From the NCBI RefSeq assembly GCF_029227915.1, contig NC_079885.1, positions 27,157,001 through 27,221,000 of the forward strand: a stretch of 64,000 nt of DNA, given 5' to 3'. Below the pieces are notes generated by a model. That model was not told the DNA's origin and searched no databases. It was given only the letters and a program-made list of their open reading frames with translations. A program made the translations under genes and the position numbers. Positions 1 through 11,215 of this stretch are shown here, piece by piece. This DNA comes from Hydractinia symbiolongicarpus (Eukaryota; Cnidaria; Hydrozoa; Anthoathecata; Hydractiniidae). Within the stretch, counting starts at the first letter, position 1. Each line of letters opens with the position of its first letter.

Positions 1-1175
1 GCAAAAAAAGAGGGTAGGGCAGGACTTCTGTAGAGAGTAGAAGAGTTTCGACTTGTATTTCTGAACCAAGATACCCAAAATGTCTAGCTGAGTCACCTCA
101 AAAGAGGTCTGCGAACAGTCTTCAGCAGGAACTAGGCATTTCATTTATCCATAACTTGAGTCTTCACTCTTTAAATATAAGACCAGTGCAGTCAAACCCC
201 CTTGCTGACATAACTTTTATTGTTTTTGGGTTTGTTTCGAATGTGGTAACAAGTGGAGTCGTCACTCTCCAAAGATAGGACCTGGTGCAGTCAAACCCCC
301 TTGCTGACGTAATTATTTTGTTTTTCGTAATAAGTGGAGTCGCCACTTTCCAAAGACAAGACTACAAAAAAGTAAATAATAAAAATAGTCAAACGCCCTT
401 GCTGACTTAAACTGGAAGTTGTCGTGCTGACTGCAATTTACTTATGCTCTTCAAGGAAAAGGTTATACACCATTTTGCAAGGGACAACTGCTCTGTTTTG
501 CAATAAAACCACTTACCAAGCACTTAGTTATAAGCCACAGTAGTGTAATGACCATTATCCAAATTTCCAGTGTGGTTGATTACAACCCTTAAGTTGTAGT
601 ACTTGCAACAGGAGACTTCCCTTTGTACTGATTGTGAGATAACAAAACAGCAAGCTGTAATGATGGAACTAGTCTACTGACTCTTTTGTTTTTGAATTGT
701 AGAGGTTACACCCTGTAGAGATCTATATTCAGTGCAAGATCTCCCTTTTTACAAGTGATAGCACTTTCTACATTGATAGTTATAAAAATGGTGCCCGACA
801 CTCAGCTTTACACACATAGTTGTTACAGTGGGCCAGCCACAGAATAGTACCAGCCTTTCCTAACAGGGGTGGTGTCCCAAAATAGTAGATAAAAGGGACA
901 GGTAGAGTAGATTACAACTCCATCAGGCTTACGTTAACAATGACTCAGGGCAGCAGGATCGTCAATCCTGTGGACAAAGCGAGGAAACTATGCCTCCCTA
1001 CGGAACTGGGGTAACAAGTGGGATCGTCAGCCCCAAAGACAAGACAACCTCCGTTAACAGTTGTTCCAACTCTTTCCTTTGGTTTAAAGAAATTAATTTA
1101 CAAAGAGGTGGATAGCCACCGCAATGATGAACTCAACCTGTTATGTCTTTGGAAATAAGCTACAGGTTGTACTTT
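1..1175 (-). repeat. 3'-tail repeat of a retroelement family (inverted relative to 41.5-41.9 kb)
   Basis: This stretch has no credible gene. Several blocks recur in reverse complement near 41.5-41.94 kb: the CAAACCCCCTTGCTGAC motif (about 195-210, 292-307, 390-405), a hairpin-like GGAGTCGTCACTCTCC block near 256-271, the block at 60-120, and the block at 1095-1170 whose partner is 41862-41935. On the right these blocks follow the USP reading frame, so I infer they are the 3' untranslated tail of that retroelement family and that the left edge is another copy on the minus strand. The order of blocks differs between the copies, so this copy may be rearranged or tandem. Confidence 0.6.
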
Positions 1176-1179
1176 CTTT

Positions 1180-1559
1180 TATTAAATTAATGGAAAGCAT
1201 TGTTTTACGATTCTTCCCTAACAGGCTTTACATGTATTTGCAGTACGGTTTGTTTTTAAGCATTTCAACCAAAAGGGCAGCTCCAATTTTTTCAGTTGGG
1301 AACCTCAGGGATCTTGTCCCCCTTCTGCAACCCTTTCTATATTGATTTGTAAAGTGATTTGCTCCACTATTTGATCGCCAGTCTCCCCCTCTGCTTGTTA
1401 GGTTGGGTGGACTCAATAGCCCAGAATGGGTTTTTTTCTCCAGTGTCCTCAGCCGTACAGTAACAACTATTAAATTTCTCATTATAAGGAAGAATATTTT
1501 TTTAACCAGTAGATCTTATATTTTATATTTTCCTTTTAAGCTGAAATAATATTTATTCT
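1180..1559. other. No gene recognised
   Basis: Only short open frames without family resemblance are seen here. It may be a further part of the repeat to its left, but no second copy was found in the window. Confidence 0.4.
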
Positions 1560-1790
1560 CATTTGAAATTAGCTACCTCAAGCACTACCACCAACGCTAC
1601 AACTCTCGCACTTTGTGGGGGCGACCAGGGTTCGATTCCCCTTGGCTGCAACTCAATATCGGAAAGTGAATAGTACCATAGCCCGATTTAATGGAACACT
1701 GTGTGGGCCCTTGGAAACTCAAAATGAGCATTAAATACGCCATGCCCCCTTCTGGAACACGACGTACGTAAGGCTAGCCATGTAAAATAG
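1560..1790 (+). repeat. tRNA-derived SINE-like remnant
   Basis: A perfect RNA polymerase III B box, GGTTCGATTCC, lies at 1629-1639 and is followed by a CCTTGGCTGC stretch like a tRNA acceptor side. A degenerate A-box-like TAGCTACCTCAAGC lies about 60 bases upstream. No matching 5' acceptor stem or anticodon arm can be folded, so it is not a functional tRNA gene. B box plus unrelated tail suggests a decayed SINE; no second copy is seen here. Confidence 0.45.
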
Positions 1791-2149
1791 CGCCCAAATT
1801 GAAGTACGGCACCTTTGTTTTGCTACACGAATTTTTCTATACTATAAGTTTCGTAATAACACAGATAATATCGGTTATATTTCAGCTCAATAAATGTACA
1901 AAAATGTTAATAAACGTCATGTAATAAATAAAAGTAATAAAATTATTTATATATTATATAAAAACGAGTTAAAAATTTTTCGTGAAGATGATGTAGACTA
2001 AAAAGATTCGAGAAGGAGATAGCTGCGAGAACGAAAAAGAGAGGACTGTTGGGGACTTGATGCCTAATGTGTGCCAGCTATTAGAACAAACAAACAACAA
2101 AAATAAATATTGAAACAACAAACAATATAAAAAACAATATAATAACTAA
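1791..2149. other. AT-rich spacer
   Basis: AT-rich sequence without a supported gene. It lies just downstream of the minus-strand retrotransposon and may include its 3' untranslated region. Confidence 0.4.
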
Positions 2150-5100
2150 AACAGATTGTCAAAGCCTGGCTTCGTCACATGCGAAGCTGAAGTCATCAGC
2201 TGGCTCCACGTTAACCTTCACAGAACGACTACCCCTCAGACACAACAAAGCAGAACGCATTATTACAAAACTTAATTTACATCTTATCCATGACATTATT
2301 CGTTCATACTTTTGTCCCGTCTTGTTAGCAATCTTTTCAGCGAGATGTTTGTGAAATATGGTACCTTCTTGACTCATACCTCCATTAATGGAAAAAACAA
2401 GTGGAGTGAATGAGCCATGTTCAAGGTTGATGACGCGGTCGTTATATTTCCTCTTCTTTTCGCTCTCGTGATTCCTATATATTGCTGCTACTGGAATGTT
2501 CGCTTGTGAATTGGAGTTGACATTGGTAATTCGAACGTCGAAATAAGCGGATTGTCCCGGACGCCAAAAACTGTGAGCTTGTATATCTAGTCAAGCTTCA
2601 TCATTTTCAACGGGTTGTAGTTTCGGTTCAATTTCAACGTCATTGCATGCCATTTTAAGAAGGTTTGCCTCAAAATCTCTTACGTTGTCGTGACGAATAG
2701 AAACAAATCCTCCCTTTTTGCAGTTCATGGCATGATTCGTATCGAATGGTTGTCCACATGCACACTTTGATGGTATGTTCTTGACTTTGCGATTATATCT
2801 TAAAGCCAATGCATCACGGAATTCGTCCTTTGATAAATCAAATCCTTGGTCTTTCAGGGGGAGGACAGTAAGCCAACTTGATGCGCCTTTTTCGCAATTC
2901 TGAGAAAGAACTCTTGACAATTTATTATCAAGTTCACTGATTACATTCTCACGTTCTTGTCTATGTAAGGCTGTGACTAATTCCGTTCTGTCATGGCGAA
3001 CTTGTCTTATAGTTTCTTTTGAAGGGATGTCGTTACCTTGAGATACAATCACTTCAACAAGGGGTGCAGATATGACCAATGATGAACTACAATCAATTTT
3101 CGCTTTTTGAGTCAACACAGGTATGCCCATTCCGCCATCTCGAATTGGTAATTTGAACAGTTTACGATCAGTTTCAGATATGGTCTCTCCAAACAAAGCA
3201 GGCAGGAATTCGTCCTCGATGACTTTATCAAGTGGTGTGAGGAAATCCTCCATATTTGGAATAGTTCTCATAAAATAATTGAATTTATACATTTCGCCAT
3301 GAGTATAAGCAGCAAATGGGGCTTGTGGTTCGCTAATTGCGATCTTAGCTAATTTTCTCATTTCATTGCACCACTGATCCACTTTTTCCGTTGCATACTG
3401 CTTTTTATAATCTGCACTACCAATTACAGCTCCTAAGTGACGTTTTCCATCTATTGTGTATTTAATAGAGGAGCCACTAAATTCTTTTTTGGCAAGTTCG
3501 AGTACCCTATCGTCCTTCGCTATTTAACCACGATTTCGATTCATTAACATGGTATCCGTATTTGCGTCCTTCAGATATCACTAAGTTCCACCATCGGAGT
3601 AAACCGTTCACAGTGCCAGCACCTGTAGCATCGTCCGCCAACCAGACCTGCTTTACGGAAGCGATAGATCTCAATCGATCCTGTATAATAACGGTACTGA
3701 TCGCGTAAAAGGACATAGCAAGATTGTCTCCCTGAGTTGTGTCTTCTTGTGATAATAACTCAGTTTCATTTCGTACAATAAGTCTCGATGCCTTTCTGTA
3801 GGTATTGATTAGTATCGTGGCAAAGTGTGGACAAGTATATTGTACATTATGAAGTGCAACATTTCGGTTTAGTGTGTTGAACGCATTACTCGCATCTACC
3901 AGTATGACAGCCTCGCATTGTTCAGTCTCGAAAATAGTTCTCATCGCATGAATAGCAGCTTCGGCGCCACTTTCGACAACTGTAGCGACTTGAAGTGGAC
4001 CTGCGGCTATTTGTATGTCTTTTTTGAGAGTCCAGCCAATGGCTTTTTCTATTATACGGCGCAACGTCTCACCAACTCCAATGGGTCTGACACCAAGGTT
4101 TTTGTTCAATGGGATTAAATTACATGCGACAAGAGAATCGATTGTATTAGGGTCTACAATTGTGGTAGCTAATTTTCGAGTCAGAGTTGCGATTTGTTCT
4201 CGAAGCTCTTTTCCTTCCTGTTTGAACTTGTTGTTAACCAGCATATTTTTAAATTGGTCGGCATCCATCCAGGTCCTGCTGCACCTCGTGTTTGCTATGC
4301 AGCTATTCTTATGAGGTCTGCGTTGATGTTGTCGAAGTATGAATCTTGCAGCTGATTTAATGGTCCTTGTAATAAACTATTTGGTAGTATAGTAGCTGGA
4401 GACGGATGTTTTGCTCGAAGTTCTCTTATTGTCTCGTCATCAGCAGCTAACACGCCAGAGTCATTATTTTCAGATAGAAATTTTATGGCTGCGCTGACCT
4501 TTCCCTCCATCATAAGCTTTGCAAAAATTTGGGAAACGTCTGCTTCGGTTCTCATTTTACTACTTCCAAGTCTTTTCTGAATGGTTCGTCCCTCTTTTAA
4601 CAGTAGTGTAATATTTCCTCCTCTCCAGAGTTGTAAACGTTCGTCTAATTTTGCAGCGTGTTCTTTCGCTTTACTTTGTCTGGAGGGTTTTTGAAGAAGC
4701 AGACTAGGCAAGACCATGAACGTTTTAATGGAAACGGGTTTTAACTTCGTGTCTCTGTTAAATTGTTCTAGCCAATAGGACAATTCGCGTATGAAAACCT
4801 TCCCAGCTTTTCCAGACGGGAGCATGAAAAGATTTTTACGCCATTTAATGATCTTGTTGTATGCGTTATTTAGCTGAGTTTCAAAAACGTCTGCTGGTAT
4901 ACCGTTTATATTAACATCCCGTGCTAGGTTTTCCGGTGTATATAAGGGTAGATATGGTTGAATAACGCTTCGTGTCTGATGTGTAAAACGTCGGCTTCTA
5001 GCAGAGCAGTGGTGGTTTCTATTTCCTCATCATCATTTGTGTTATAAGAGTCGTTAAGCAATCCATTAACACGTCTTATGTACATTAACTCTTTCCTTGT

Positions 5101-5180
5101 ACATGAGCCACGGTGTATGTTCAGTCCTCGGAGACTTTCAAATTGCCTTTTGCATAAATCACACGTTTGAACCATCTTCT
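2150..5180 (-). pseudogene. Decayed retrotransposon with reverse transcriptase and restriction-like endonuclease
   Basis: Reading right to left on the minus strand: a C2H2-like finger (CDLC...HRGSC, 5175-5120), a linker domain (4825-4295), reverse transcriptase (4268-3507 and 3500-2591) with the catalytic motif WLADDATGAG and QEDTTQGDNLAM, a zinc-binding CACGQPFDTNHAMNC, then an endonuclease-like end (2590-2160) with RPGQSAYFDVRIT, ERKRKYN-type and WIRCKLSF motifs. The end looks like the PD-(D/E)xK nuclease of RLE-type retrotransposons. It is broken by an in-frame TGA at 2589-2591, single-base shifts near 3522 and 4265, a TAG near 4295 and a break between 4825 and 4924. Related proteins are common in cnidarians; the clade name is not certain. 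Confidence 0.8.
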
Positions 5181-5440
5181 CATAAGAAATATGTTTACAT
5201 GAAATGATTCAAGAAAGTTTTAAATCATAAGTATTTTGACGCGAGATCTTCGTTGTTAGCCCATTTCACTTCGTTAATATTTGCGGAAAATAACTTCTGT
5301 GTACCATTAATAAGGAATATAGCCTTCTTCTCTCGATGTTCTCTGTTGAAAACCACAATTTAACCAGTTTCTCTTAACCACTTGAAAACACGTCCTCCTC
5401 TTACGAATCAATTATCATCTCTCACACAGTAAAGAGCTTG
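5181..5440. other. Spacer between retrotransposon and ISL2EU element
   Basis: No gene is seen. It probably holds the 5' untranslated region of the minus-strand retrotransposon and the left flank of the ISL2EU element. Confidence 0.35.
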
Positions 5441-5444
5441 CGCA

Positions 5445-5580
5445 AAAGACGACGCAGTTGTTTATTACGCGGAAATTTTTAAGTTTCATACGGAGAGGCA
5501 GCGGTGTATACACCAATCCGACACTGCCGTAACCGCGTTCAATATGGAGGCCTGGGATCCTTGAGGGGGTGAAAAATTCC
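5445..5580 (+). repeat. Left terminal inverted repeat of ISL2EU element
   Basis: Contains TACACCAATCCGACA (5509-5523) and GGGGTGAAAAATT (5566-5578), both present in reverse complement at the right end. It is GC-richer than the surroundings. Confidence 0.7.
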
Positions 5581-5662
5581 AAAGCCGTAGGCCATTTTAA
5601 ATTGAGCAAACGAAGTATAAACATCATTCACTAACAAAAACCAGCAATATTTATATTTAAGA

Positions 5663-7377
5663 ATGGATTTCCATATGGTAGCAAAGATGAAAGTTGAAGA
5701 ATTGAAAGTCTTTTTAAGACTTCGTAATTTAAAACTTACAGGAAAGAAGGAAGAGTTAGTTGCAAGAGTGTTTGCTGCTATAGAAAATAAAGTTCAGCCT
5801 GTGAAAGGAGCTGCTGAAATCGAGCTCGAATTAAAAAATGACTATGAAAGCAAATTAAAATGCGACAGCAGAACTATTCCAGATCCATTTAAGATACCTC
5901 ATGGATGGCGCGATGAAGCTGAGGGCATGGCCTTTTGGCCTTTATTATTGTACCATGACATTTTCAGTTATTTAATGTTTTATCCCGCAGAACTGGGAAG
6001 CAAGGATTTGAGTGACTATAAAAATTGCAAAGCTTATAGTTACTAGCTATACATCTGGTTGGTTAAAGCCACTCTTATACTTTGATTTGACTGGAAGCCC
6101 ATATTGTATATTTAAAGGACAATGCAAGAAGTCACAGAACTTGAATGATCCACCACATAAATTGTGGCTAATTATTGAAAAAAACCCTGTTACAATAAGA
6201 AGTTGTTATTGTACGTGTATGGCAGGTATGAGCCAAACTTGCAATCATGTAGCCGCTGCAATGTATGGAATTGAGGCAGCAGTAAGAATGGAACCCTGCC
6301 TGTACTAGCAAAGCTAATGAATGGCTGCCAAATCATGCTGGGGTAGCTACCATAAAAGTGAAAGACATGAAGTTAAATCGTGACGACTTTAGTCAACGAG
6401 GAAAAAAAAAACGGCCTCTAGTGTCAACACCAAAAAAGACTTTTGATCCACTTGTTGACTGTGACACAAAATTGCTTCAGCTGACCGATATTGCCAATGT
6501 TGTTCAAGAAATAGCCCCTGGGAGTATTTTGTTCACGGCTGTGCCAAAACCAGAAGTGGACTTTTGTTGTGAAACTTCAGGCAAGCCAGCTGAAGAACTC
6601 AGGCTGATTCCTAGTGTAAAAGATGTGTTAGGCATTTCGAATAACACAAGTGAATTCCAGAAAAAGTTATATGTAAACTTGACAAAGGAAAATATTAAGA
6701 AAATTGAAGAACTAACACAGGGCCAAAGTACTAACGAATTATGGTTTAGCTACAGAAAAGGTGTAATCACTGCCTCAATGTGCCACGAAGTTTCCACAAA
6801 AATGGACAAAATTAGTAGAGGTGGTGGTGTCTGCGTAAATATGTGGGCATTGAACCACCGAGTATCCGGTTTAACTTTTGCTAATCCAAACATTCCAGCC
6901 TTAAAGTATGGTAGGGATATGGAGATTAAGGCTGTAAACTCATTTTATGAACTAATAAAAAAGAAACATCGTAATTTAAAGTTGAGTGAGTGTGGTTTGT
7001 TTTTAGAAAGATCGGTACCAGTAATCGGTGGAAGCCCTGACCGAATAATGACATGTGATTGTTGTTTGCCAGCATGCTTGGAGGTGAAGTGCCCATTTAG
7101 TGTCAACCATATGTCACCGACCGATCCGAATGTTAGGCTACCCTACTTAGTGGTTGATAAGGACGTGGTGGTTTTAAATAAAAATCACAAATATCACACA
7201 CAGTGCCAAGTGCAAATGGCAGTAACTGGGTACAAACTTTGTTATTTCGTTGTTTGGACACCTCATGGAACATTAGTCGACACTATAGTTTATGACGAAC
7301 CATTGTGGAACAACTTGAAGTCTAAATTTGTTACTTATTATAATGATTTTTACTTGAAGTCAATATATTGTAAATGA
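5663..7377 (+). pseudogene. SAP-SWIM-YqaJ nuclease of ISL2EU element (two frameshifts)
   Basis: The protein begins with a SAP-like helix-turn-helix (MKVEELKVFLRLRNLKLTGK, residues about 9-28). A SWIM zinc finger follows (CYCTCMAGMSQTCNH, near 6208-6250). The YqaJ exonuclease domain occupies the last 300 residues, with WFSYRKGVITAS, GGSPDRIM and LEVKCPFS carrying the expected acidic and lysine catalytic positions. YqaJ domains belong to the lambda-exonuclease fold and degrade DNA ends. The frame changes by one base near 6045 and again near 6288; the long 339-codon nuclease part (6358-7377) is uninterrupted. It faces the transposase convergently. The start at 5663 is the first ATG before the SAP motif. 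Confidence 0.8.
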
Positions 7378-7849
7378 TGTTTCTAATAAACAACTTATTT
7401 TGCACATTTATTTCTGTATCTGCGTTTTTTGACCCTATGTATTATCAAATTAAATCGGGCAGCAAATGAAAAAAATTAAGGTGAAAATAAATAGAATCAC
7501 TCCCGACAAACAACCCACAAAATTCAGAGTAATCCTGACGGTTATTTATAAAGAAAATGTTACGCACGCAGACCCAATCAAATCACTAAGACAAACAAAA
7601 CCGGCCAATAAAATTTCATAAAAATGTAAACATTAGAATGGAGGCCGTATTTGTTTTTTTGTTGCAAAATTTTGTAAATAAAAACTTGAAAGCTTTTAAT
7701 AAAAAAGCCCTGGAATTTAGTTTGTCTGTTAAAGTAAGGCCAAGGATATTGTCTAAAGGGAAAACAACAACATTAAATGAATTACTTTAGCTACAACAGC
7801 ATGTATTAAAAGTATAAAAAAGAATAAGTAACTTGTGCAATCATGTTTG
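7378..7849. other. Convergent 3' intergenic region inside ISL2EU
   Basis: AT-rich sequence between the 3' ends of the nuclease and the transposase. No gene is seen; an AATAAA-like signal lies shortly after the nuclease stop (7384-7390 region). Confidence 0.5.
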
Positions 7850-8755
7850 TTAACGTATAAGTCTGGGCTTAAGATTACATAGAGCAGCACATGCCTTGAC
7901 AATGTCATCAGTATGCTGCATCATAGTAATAGGTAAAACAGTTTTCAAGATGCGGTAGAACTTCACACGATTAATAGCACGCTCCACATGTATTCGTAGA
8001 TTGGCAATTTCTTTAGTGTTCTTGCACTCAGTTGATGTCATCTGACTTTTAATTCCAGCACCAGGTGGAACACTCAAACTACAAAATTTTAGCAGTAGTT
8101 CTTCTCTTATTTGAAACCCTCTATCAGCCATTACTTCGTCGTCCCGTTCTAACAATTCATAAAACCCACTATCCTTTGTTATATATCGATCGCTGGCCCG
8201 ACCACCATAACAGTCAGATAAAAATGTTATGAAACCTGCAGGTGATATACCAATTAAGAATTTTATTGTGTTGTGGTGCTTGTAATCGGACCATGTAACT
8301 GCTTGGTTTAGTAAAGATTTTGGTCTTGCAATAAACACGTCAGTACAGTCAATAATTACTCTGCATTTCGAGTGTCCAGTTTTAATAAAGGCATCAGGTA
8401 AATTGTCTCTAATCGCTTCTCTTGGTAGCCATACAACAAGAGCGTTGCCTAGAATTTTGCCTAAAATCTGTATCCATGTCGTGAAAGTGTTGGAACAAAT
8501 AGTGGGTGAAATTCCGAAGCGGTCAGCAAGGTCTTCATTTAGTAAACCTAAACGCAACCTCATCAAAGTTAGCAAAAATTCGTCACAATGTGTAAGGATT
8601 TTGCTTGCTTGAGTAGAATAAGTACGTTTGACTTTGCTGTAGCTATTTGCACGTTTAGGGCCTCTCCAGTATCTGATCTTAGATAAGTATGGGTTCAAAA
8701 GTTGAAATACTGATTCAAACATGGCAATAGATACTATGCCAGTGTAAAAATTCAT
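7850..8755 (-). CDS. DDE transposase of ISL2EU element
   Basis: A 301-codon open frame with an N-terminal helix-turn-helix region (SKILTHCDEFLLTLMRLRLG then LADRFGISPTICSNTF) and a DDE_Tnp_4-like catalytic core. The likely catalytic acids sit in VIIDCTDVFI (about residue 137), LSDCYGGRASDRYI through DDEVMADRGF (about 180-210) and LRIHVERAINR (about 253-263). It cuts and joins transposon ends. The upstream THAP frame overlaps its start by a one-base shift at a run of A near 8754, so THAP and catalytic parts were probably one protein or joined by splicing. Confidence 0.82.
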   Translation of the reverse strand: MNFYTGIVSIAMFESVFQLLNPYLSKIRYWRGPKRANSYSKVKRTYSTQASKILTHCDEFLLTLMRLRLGLLNEDLADRFGISPTICSNTFTTWIQILGKILGNALVVWLPREAIRDNLPDAFIKTGHSKCRVIIDCTDVFIARPKSLLNQAVTWSDYKHHNTIKFLIGISPAGFITFLSDCYGGRASDRYITKDSGFYELLERDDEVMADRGFQIREELLLKFCSLSVPPGAGIKSQMTSTECKNTKEIANLRIHVERAINRVKFYRILKTVLPITMMQHTDDIVKACAALCNLKPRLIR

Positions 8756-9467
8756 TTTTTGGTCTGTCTATTTTTCGCCATGTAAAAACACTTTTTTTAG
8801 TATTGAAGACTTTCACTGTGTTGGCAGTTTTAACTTGTAATGTTAACATATTTATTTTTGATACAAGAGAATCGATAACATTTTTCTTGTAGCTACATCC
8901 CTCACATTGCTGAGTTAATGATGATGAAAAATGGGAATGTTCCGATACTGGTGAAAAGAATGATGATGATTGACATGGTAATTCATTATTAACATTATCA
9001 TCAACATTAACATTATCATTAACAACATTATCAACATTATCATTAACAACTGCTTCGTCAACTTCTTCATTTAACAATTTTTTTTTCTTACAGTTAGGTA
9101 CAACACCTGAACGAAATAATTCTCTTCTTGGTCGTTTTTGTAAGAGTTCGTAACCCATGTTCAAAGTTGGATCTGGATTGGCGGCAGTGGGCACCCCATC
9201 AGCAAAATGAAACGAACACACTCTGTCACTTCCAGCAGGAGTCCATTTTGATTTATTATGTCCTTCTCGCTTGATAAGTTTAATCCAATTCTGCCTTTGC
9301 TCGTTGTTGTTCTTAATGCTCGGAAAACAATATAAATAAAATGGTCGTTCGCATCCACATAATTCCTTGATAACATTGTTGTGTATATCACACAATTCTT
9401 TCTTCCACTTTCGAATTTTAAACTGGCTATTCGTACAACCATTAACAGCACAATTTACGCTGGGCAT
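8715..9467 (-). CDS. THAP zinc-finger N-terminal part of ISL2EU transposase
   Basis: The first 90 residues form a THAP DNA-binding domain: CAVNGC, later WTPAGSDRVCSFHF with the C-x2-H pair, and a proline/basic context. An Asp/Asn/Val-rich low-complexity stretch (residues about 137-158) and a coiled-coil-like segment with CEGCSYKK follow. Its end runs into the DDE frame in a different phase, with the continuation expected at MNFYTG. THAP domains commonly bind the transposon ends. The ATG at 9465-9467 is the only sensible start before the THAP cysteines. Confidence 0.75.
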   Translation of the reverse strand: MPSVNCAVNGCTNSQFKIRKWKKELCDIHNNVIKELCGCERPFYLYCFPSIKNNNEQRQNWIKLIKREGHNKSKWTPAGSDRVCSFHFADGVPTAANPDPTLNMGYELLQKRPRRELFRSGVVPNCKKKKLLNEEVDEAVVNDNVDNVVNDNVNVDDNVNNELPCQSSSFFSPVSEHSHFSSSLTQQCEGCSYKKNVIDSLVSKINMLTLQVKTANTVKVFNTKKSVFTWRKIDRPKNEFLHWHSIYCHV

Positions 9468-9560
9468 TTTGTTTTAAAAATAACAGTTTGTTTATGGCTA
9501 TATTTATTTTGTATGGATCATTGTCTTCTTTCTTTTCACTCTGTTTGCTCCTCTCTCAAC

Positions 9561-9690
9561 TAATTTTTCACCCCTTCTCCGCGTCCAGTCTCAAGACCGC
9601 GCCGCAATACAAAATGGTAGCCCAGCATGTCGGATTGGTGTATTCTCGCGTCCGGAGGGTCACGCGACAACTACGTAATTTGTGGCAGCC
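9561..9690 (-). repeat. Right terminal inverted repeat of ISL2EU element
   Basis: Carries the reverse complements of the left-end blocks at 9561-9574 and 9628-9642, followed by GC-rich sequence up to about 9690. Confidence 0.7.
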
Positions 9691-10046
9691 ATTATGAAAC
9701 GAGGAAAAACATTGTGAAATTTGAGCGCAATTTCCTTTTATTATGGAGCTTCGCACAGAGAATACAAGTAATGTCTTTCGTATTATATGCTCAACATAAA
9801 ATAACTCTAGATACAAAAATACAGGTTTATATACAAACACGTGACACACAGTATAAAACACAGACTCACGAACCACAGTACCATACTAAACAACATCCCG
9901 GGTGCTACATAAAACATAAATCGACTCGTCCAGTAATATATACATATAATGTCCACACGAAATCATGTAAAAATGTTTAACTGTTATCTCATTTTCAGTT
10001 GCGCCCATAAATTATCTGTCTGTTCCATAAGGGATACTTCTTTCTT
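9691..10046. other. Spacer with possible retroelement 3' end
   Basis: No conserved protein is seen. It lies directly downstream of the minus-strand Gypsy integrase tail, so part of it may be that element's 3' region or LTR, but no second LTR copy is present. Confidence 0.3.
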
Positions 10047-10612
10047 TCAAGTTTGCCATTTGTGAGCGGTAATTCGACTGGTTTTTGCTGTTTCAGGTGA
10101 TTGTACTTTTTTCACATACGTAATATTTCTTGTATATGTATTTCCTCTTTCACTTATCACTGTGACCATGTTATGATTGATGTCAATAAATTTAAAAATC
10201 GTTTTTTAATACTTCGACTTCGTTTTATCAGTATTCTTCTCTCTCCTCAGGATAACGTAATCGTTGATAGCTACGTCACATTCGGTTGCTTTCTCTTTCT
10301 GATTGAACCATTTTTTCGTTTTTCGATTGATAGCTTCTTGACGATTTCTCACTTCTGAATCTGATGGATGTTTTGGCTGATCGATGAATGGTATATTATT
10401 ATTGATGGATCTGTTGAACAGTAAACTGGAAGGCATTTGACCAGTTACCTTGTGTGTTGATGTTCTGTAATTTAATAACATTTTGTTTAATTCTTTTACC
10501 CAGTTTTTGTTGTCGTAAGATGCTGTCTGGATGGTTTTCTTGATAACTCTCATGAATCTTTTTACTACACCATTTGCTTGTGGATAATAGGGTGTAATAT
10601 GTTTGGCTTTGA
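10047..10612 (-). pseudogene. Gypsy-type integrase C-terminal fragment
   Basis: The minus strand encodes the end of an integrase core and tail: HITPYYPQANGVVKRFMR, then NWVKELNKMLLNYRTS and PSSLLFNR, all typical of Gypsy integrases. After a frame change near 10206 the tail continues as a basic beta-rich segment (MVTVISERGNTYTRNITY) ending at a stop at 10047-10049. The N-terminal part of the core is missing because the frame runs straight into an ISL2EU transposase sequence at about 10612. Confidence 0.8.
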
Positions 10613-11215
10613 TATCAATTTTTTTATATTCAGCACTTGTTATCTGACTTTTTACACGTGTACTTGGTGAAACAACTATTTTGCAAAAACTTAGCATTAA
10701 TTCTTCTCTGATTTGAAATCCACGATCTGTCATAACTTCATCGTCCCTTTCTAATAAATAATAAAATCCAGAGTCATTTGTAATAAATTTATCACAGGTG
10801 TGGCCACCATAACAATCAGATAAAAAAGTTATAAATATATATACAAAAGGACTTATGTCAACAAAATTTTTTAAAGTATTGTGATGTTTATGGTCTGACT
10901 AAGTAGATGCTTGATTTGTTAAGGATTTTTGTCAATGAACACCTCAGCACAATCAATTATAACCCGACATTCGGAATAACCTGCTTTGGCAAATGTTTTA
11001 GGCAAGTTCTCACGAAAGGCTTCTCTTGGAAGCCAGACAACAAGTGCATCACCCAAAACTCTACTTACAATTCCACTCTAAGTTACGAATACTGTGGAAC
11101 ATGTTTATTGTAATATCCAAAATGATCTGCAAGGTCCTCTGTCAGTAAGCCAAAACAGAGTTTTATCAAAACTAACAAAAACTCATCACGCTGTGTTAAC
11201 TTTATTTTAACGGTA
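10613..11215 (-). pseudogene. Second, diverged ISL2EU transposase remnant
   Basis: MTDRGFQIREELMLSFC and KSQITSAEYKK match the complete copy at 7850-8755, and upstream sequence to about 11210 keeps the DNA-level match to the same gene (TAACAATCAGATAAAAAAGT, lysine-rich helix-turn-helix part) with stops and shifts. The match stops at about 10613 where Gypsy integrase begins. The rest of this copy is absent or unrecognisable. Confidence 0.75.

Larger units (their letters stand above)
5445..9690. mobile_element. ISL2EU-type DNA transposon
   Basis: Two convergent gene sets lie between diverged terminal inverted repeats. TACACCAATCCGACA at 5509-5523 matches its reverse complement at 9628-9642, and GGGGTGAAAAATT at 5566-5578 matches 9561-9574, with nearly equal spacing of about 50 bases. 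Inside are a SAP/SWIM/YqaJ nuclease gene (+) and a THAP plus DDE transposase (-). As I recall, ISL2EU elements of the IS5-like/PHIS group carry a DDE transposase together with a YqaJ-like nuclease, which fits. Exact ends and target duplication were not resolved. Confidence 0.8.

Noticed and set aside
160-410. Hammerhead or HDV-like self-cleaving ribozyme in the repeated tail
   Set aside because: The conserved CUGAUGA/GAAA core is absent and no nested double pseudoknot could be drawn.
1228-1482. Minus-strand 84-codon frame
   Set aside because: No recognisable family, and it overlaps noncoding repeat sequence.
1629-1652. Possible tRNA gene
   Set aside because: The B box is perfect, but no 5' acceptor stem, D arm or anticodon arm pairs with it, so I call it a SINE-like remnant.
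9161-9451. 96-codon minus frame inside the THAP gene
   Set aside because: It is a shadow of the THAP frame, whose zinc ligands identify the real frame.
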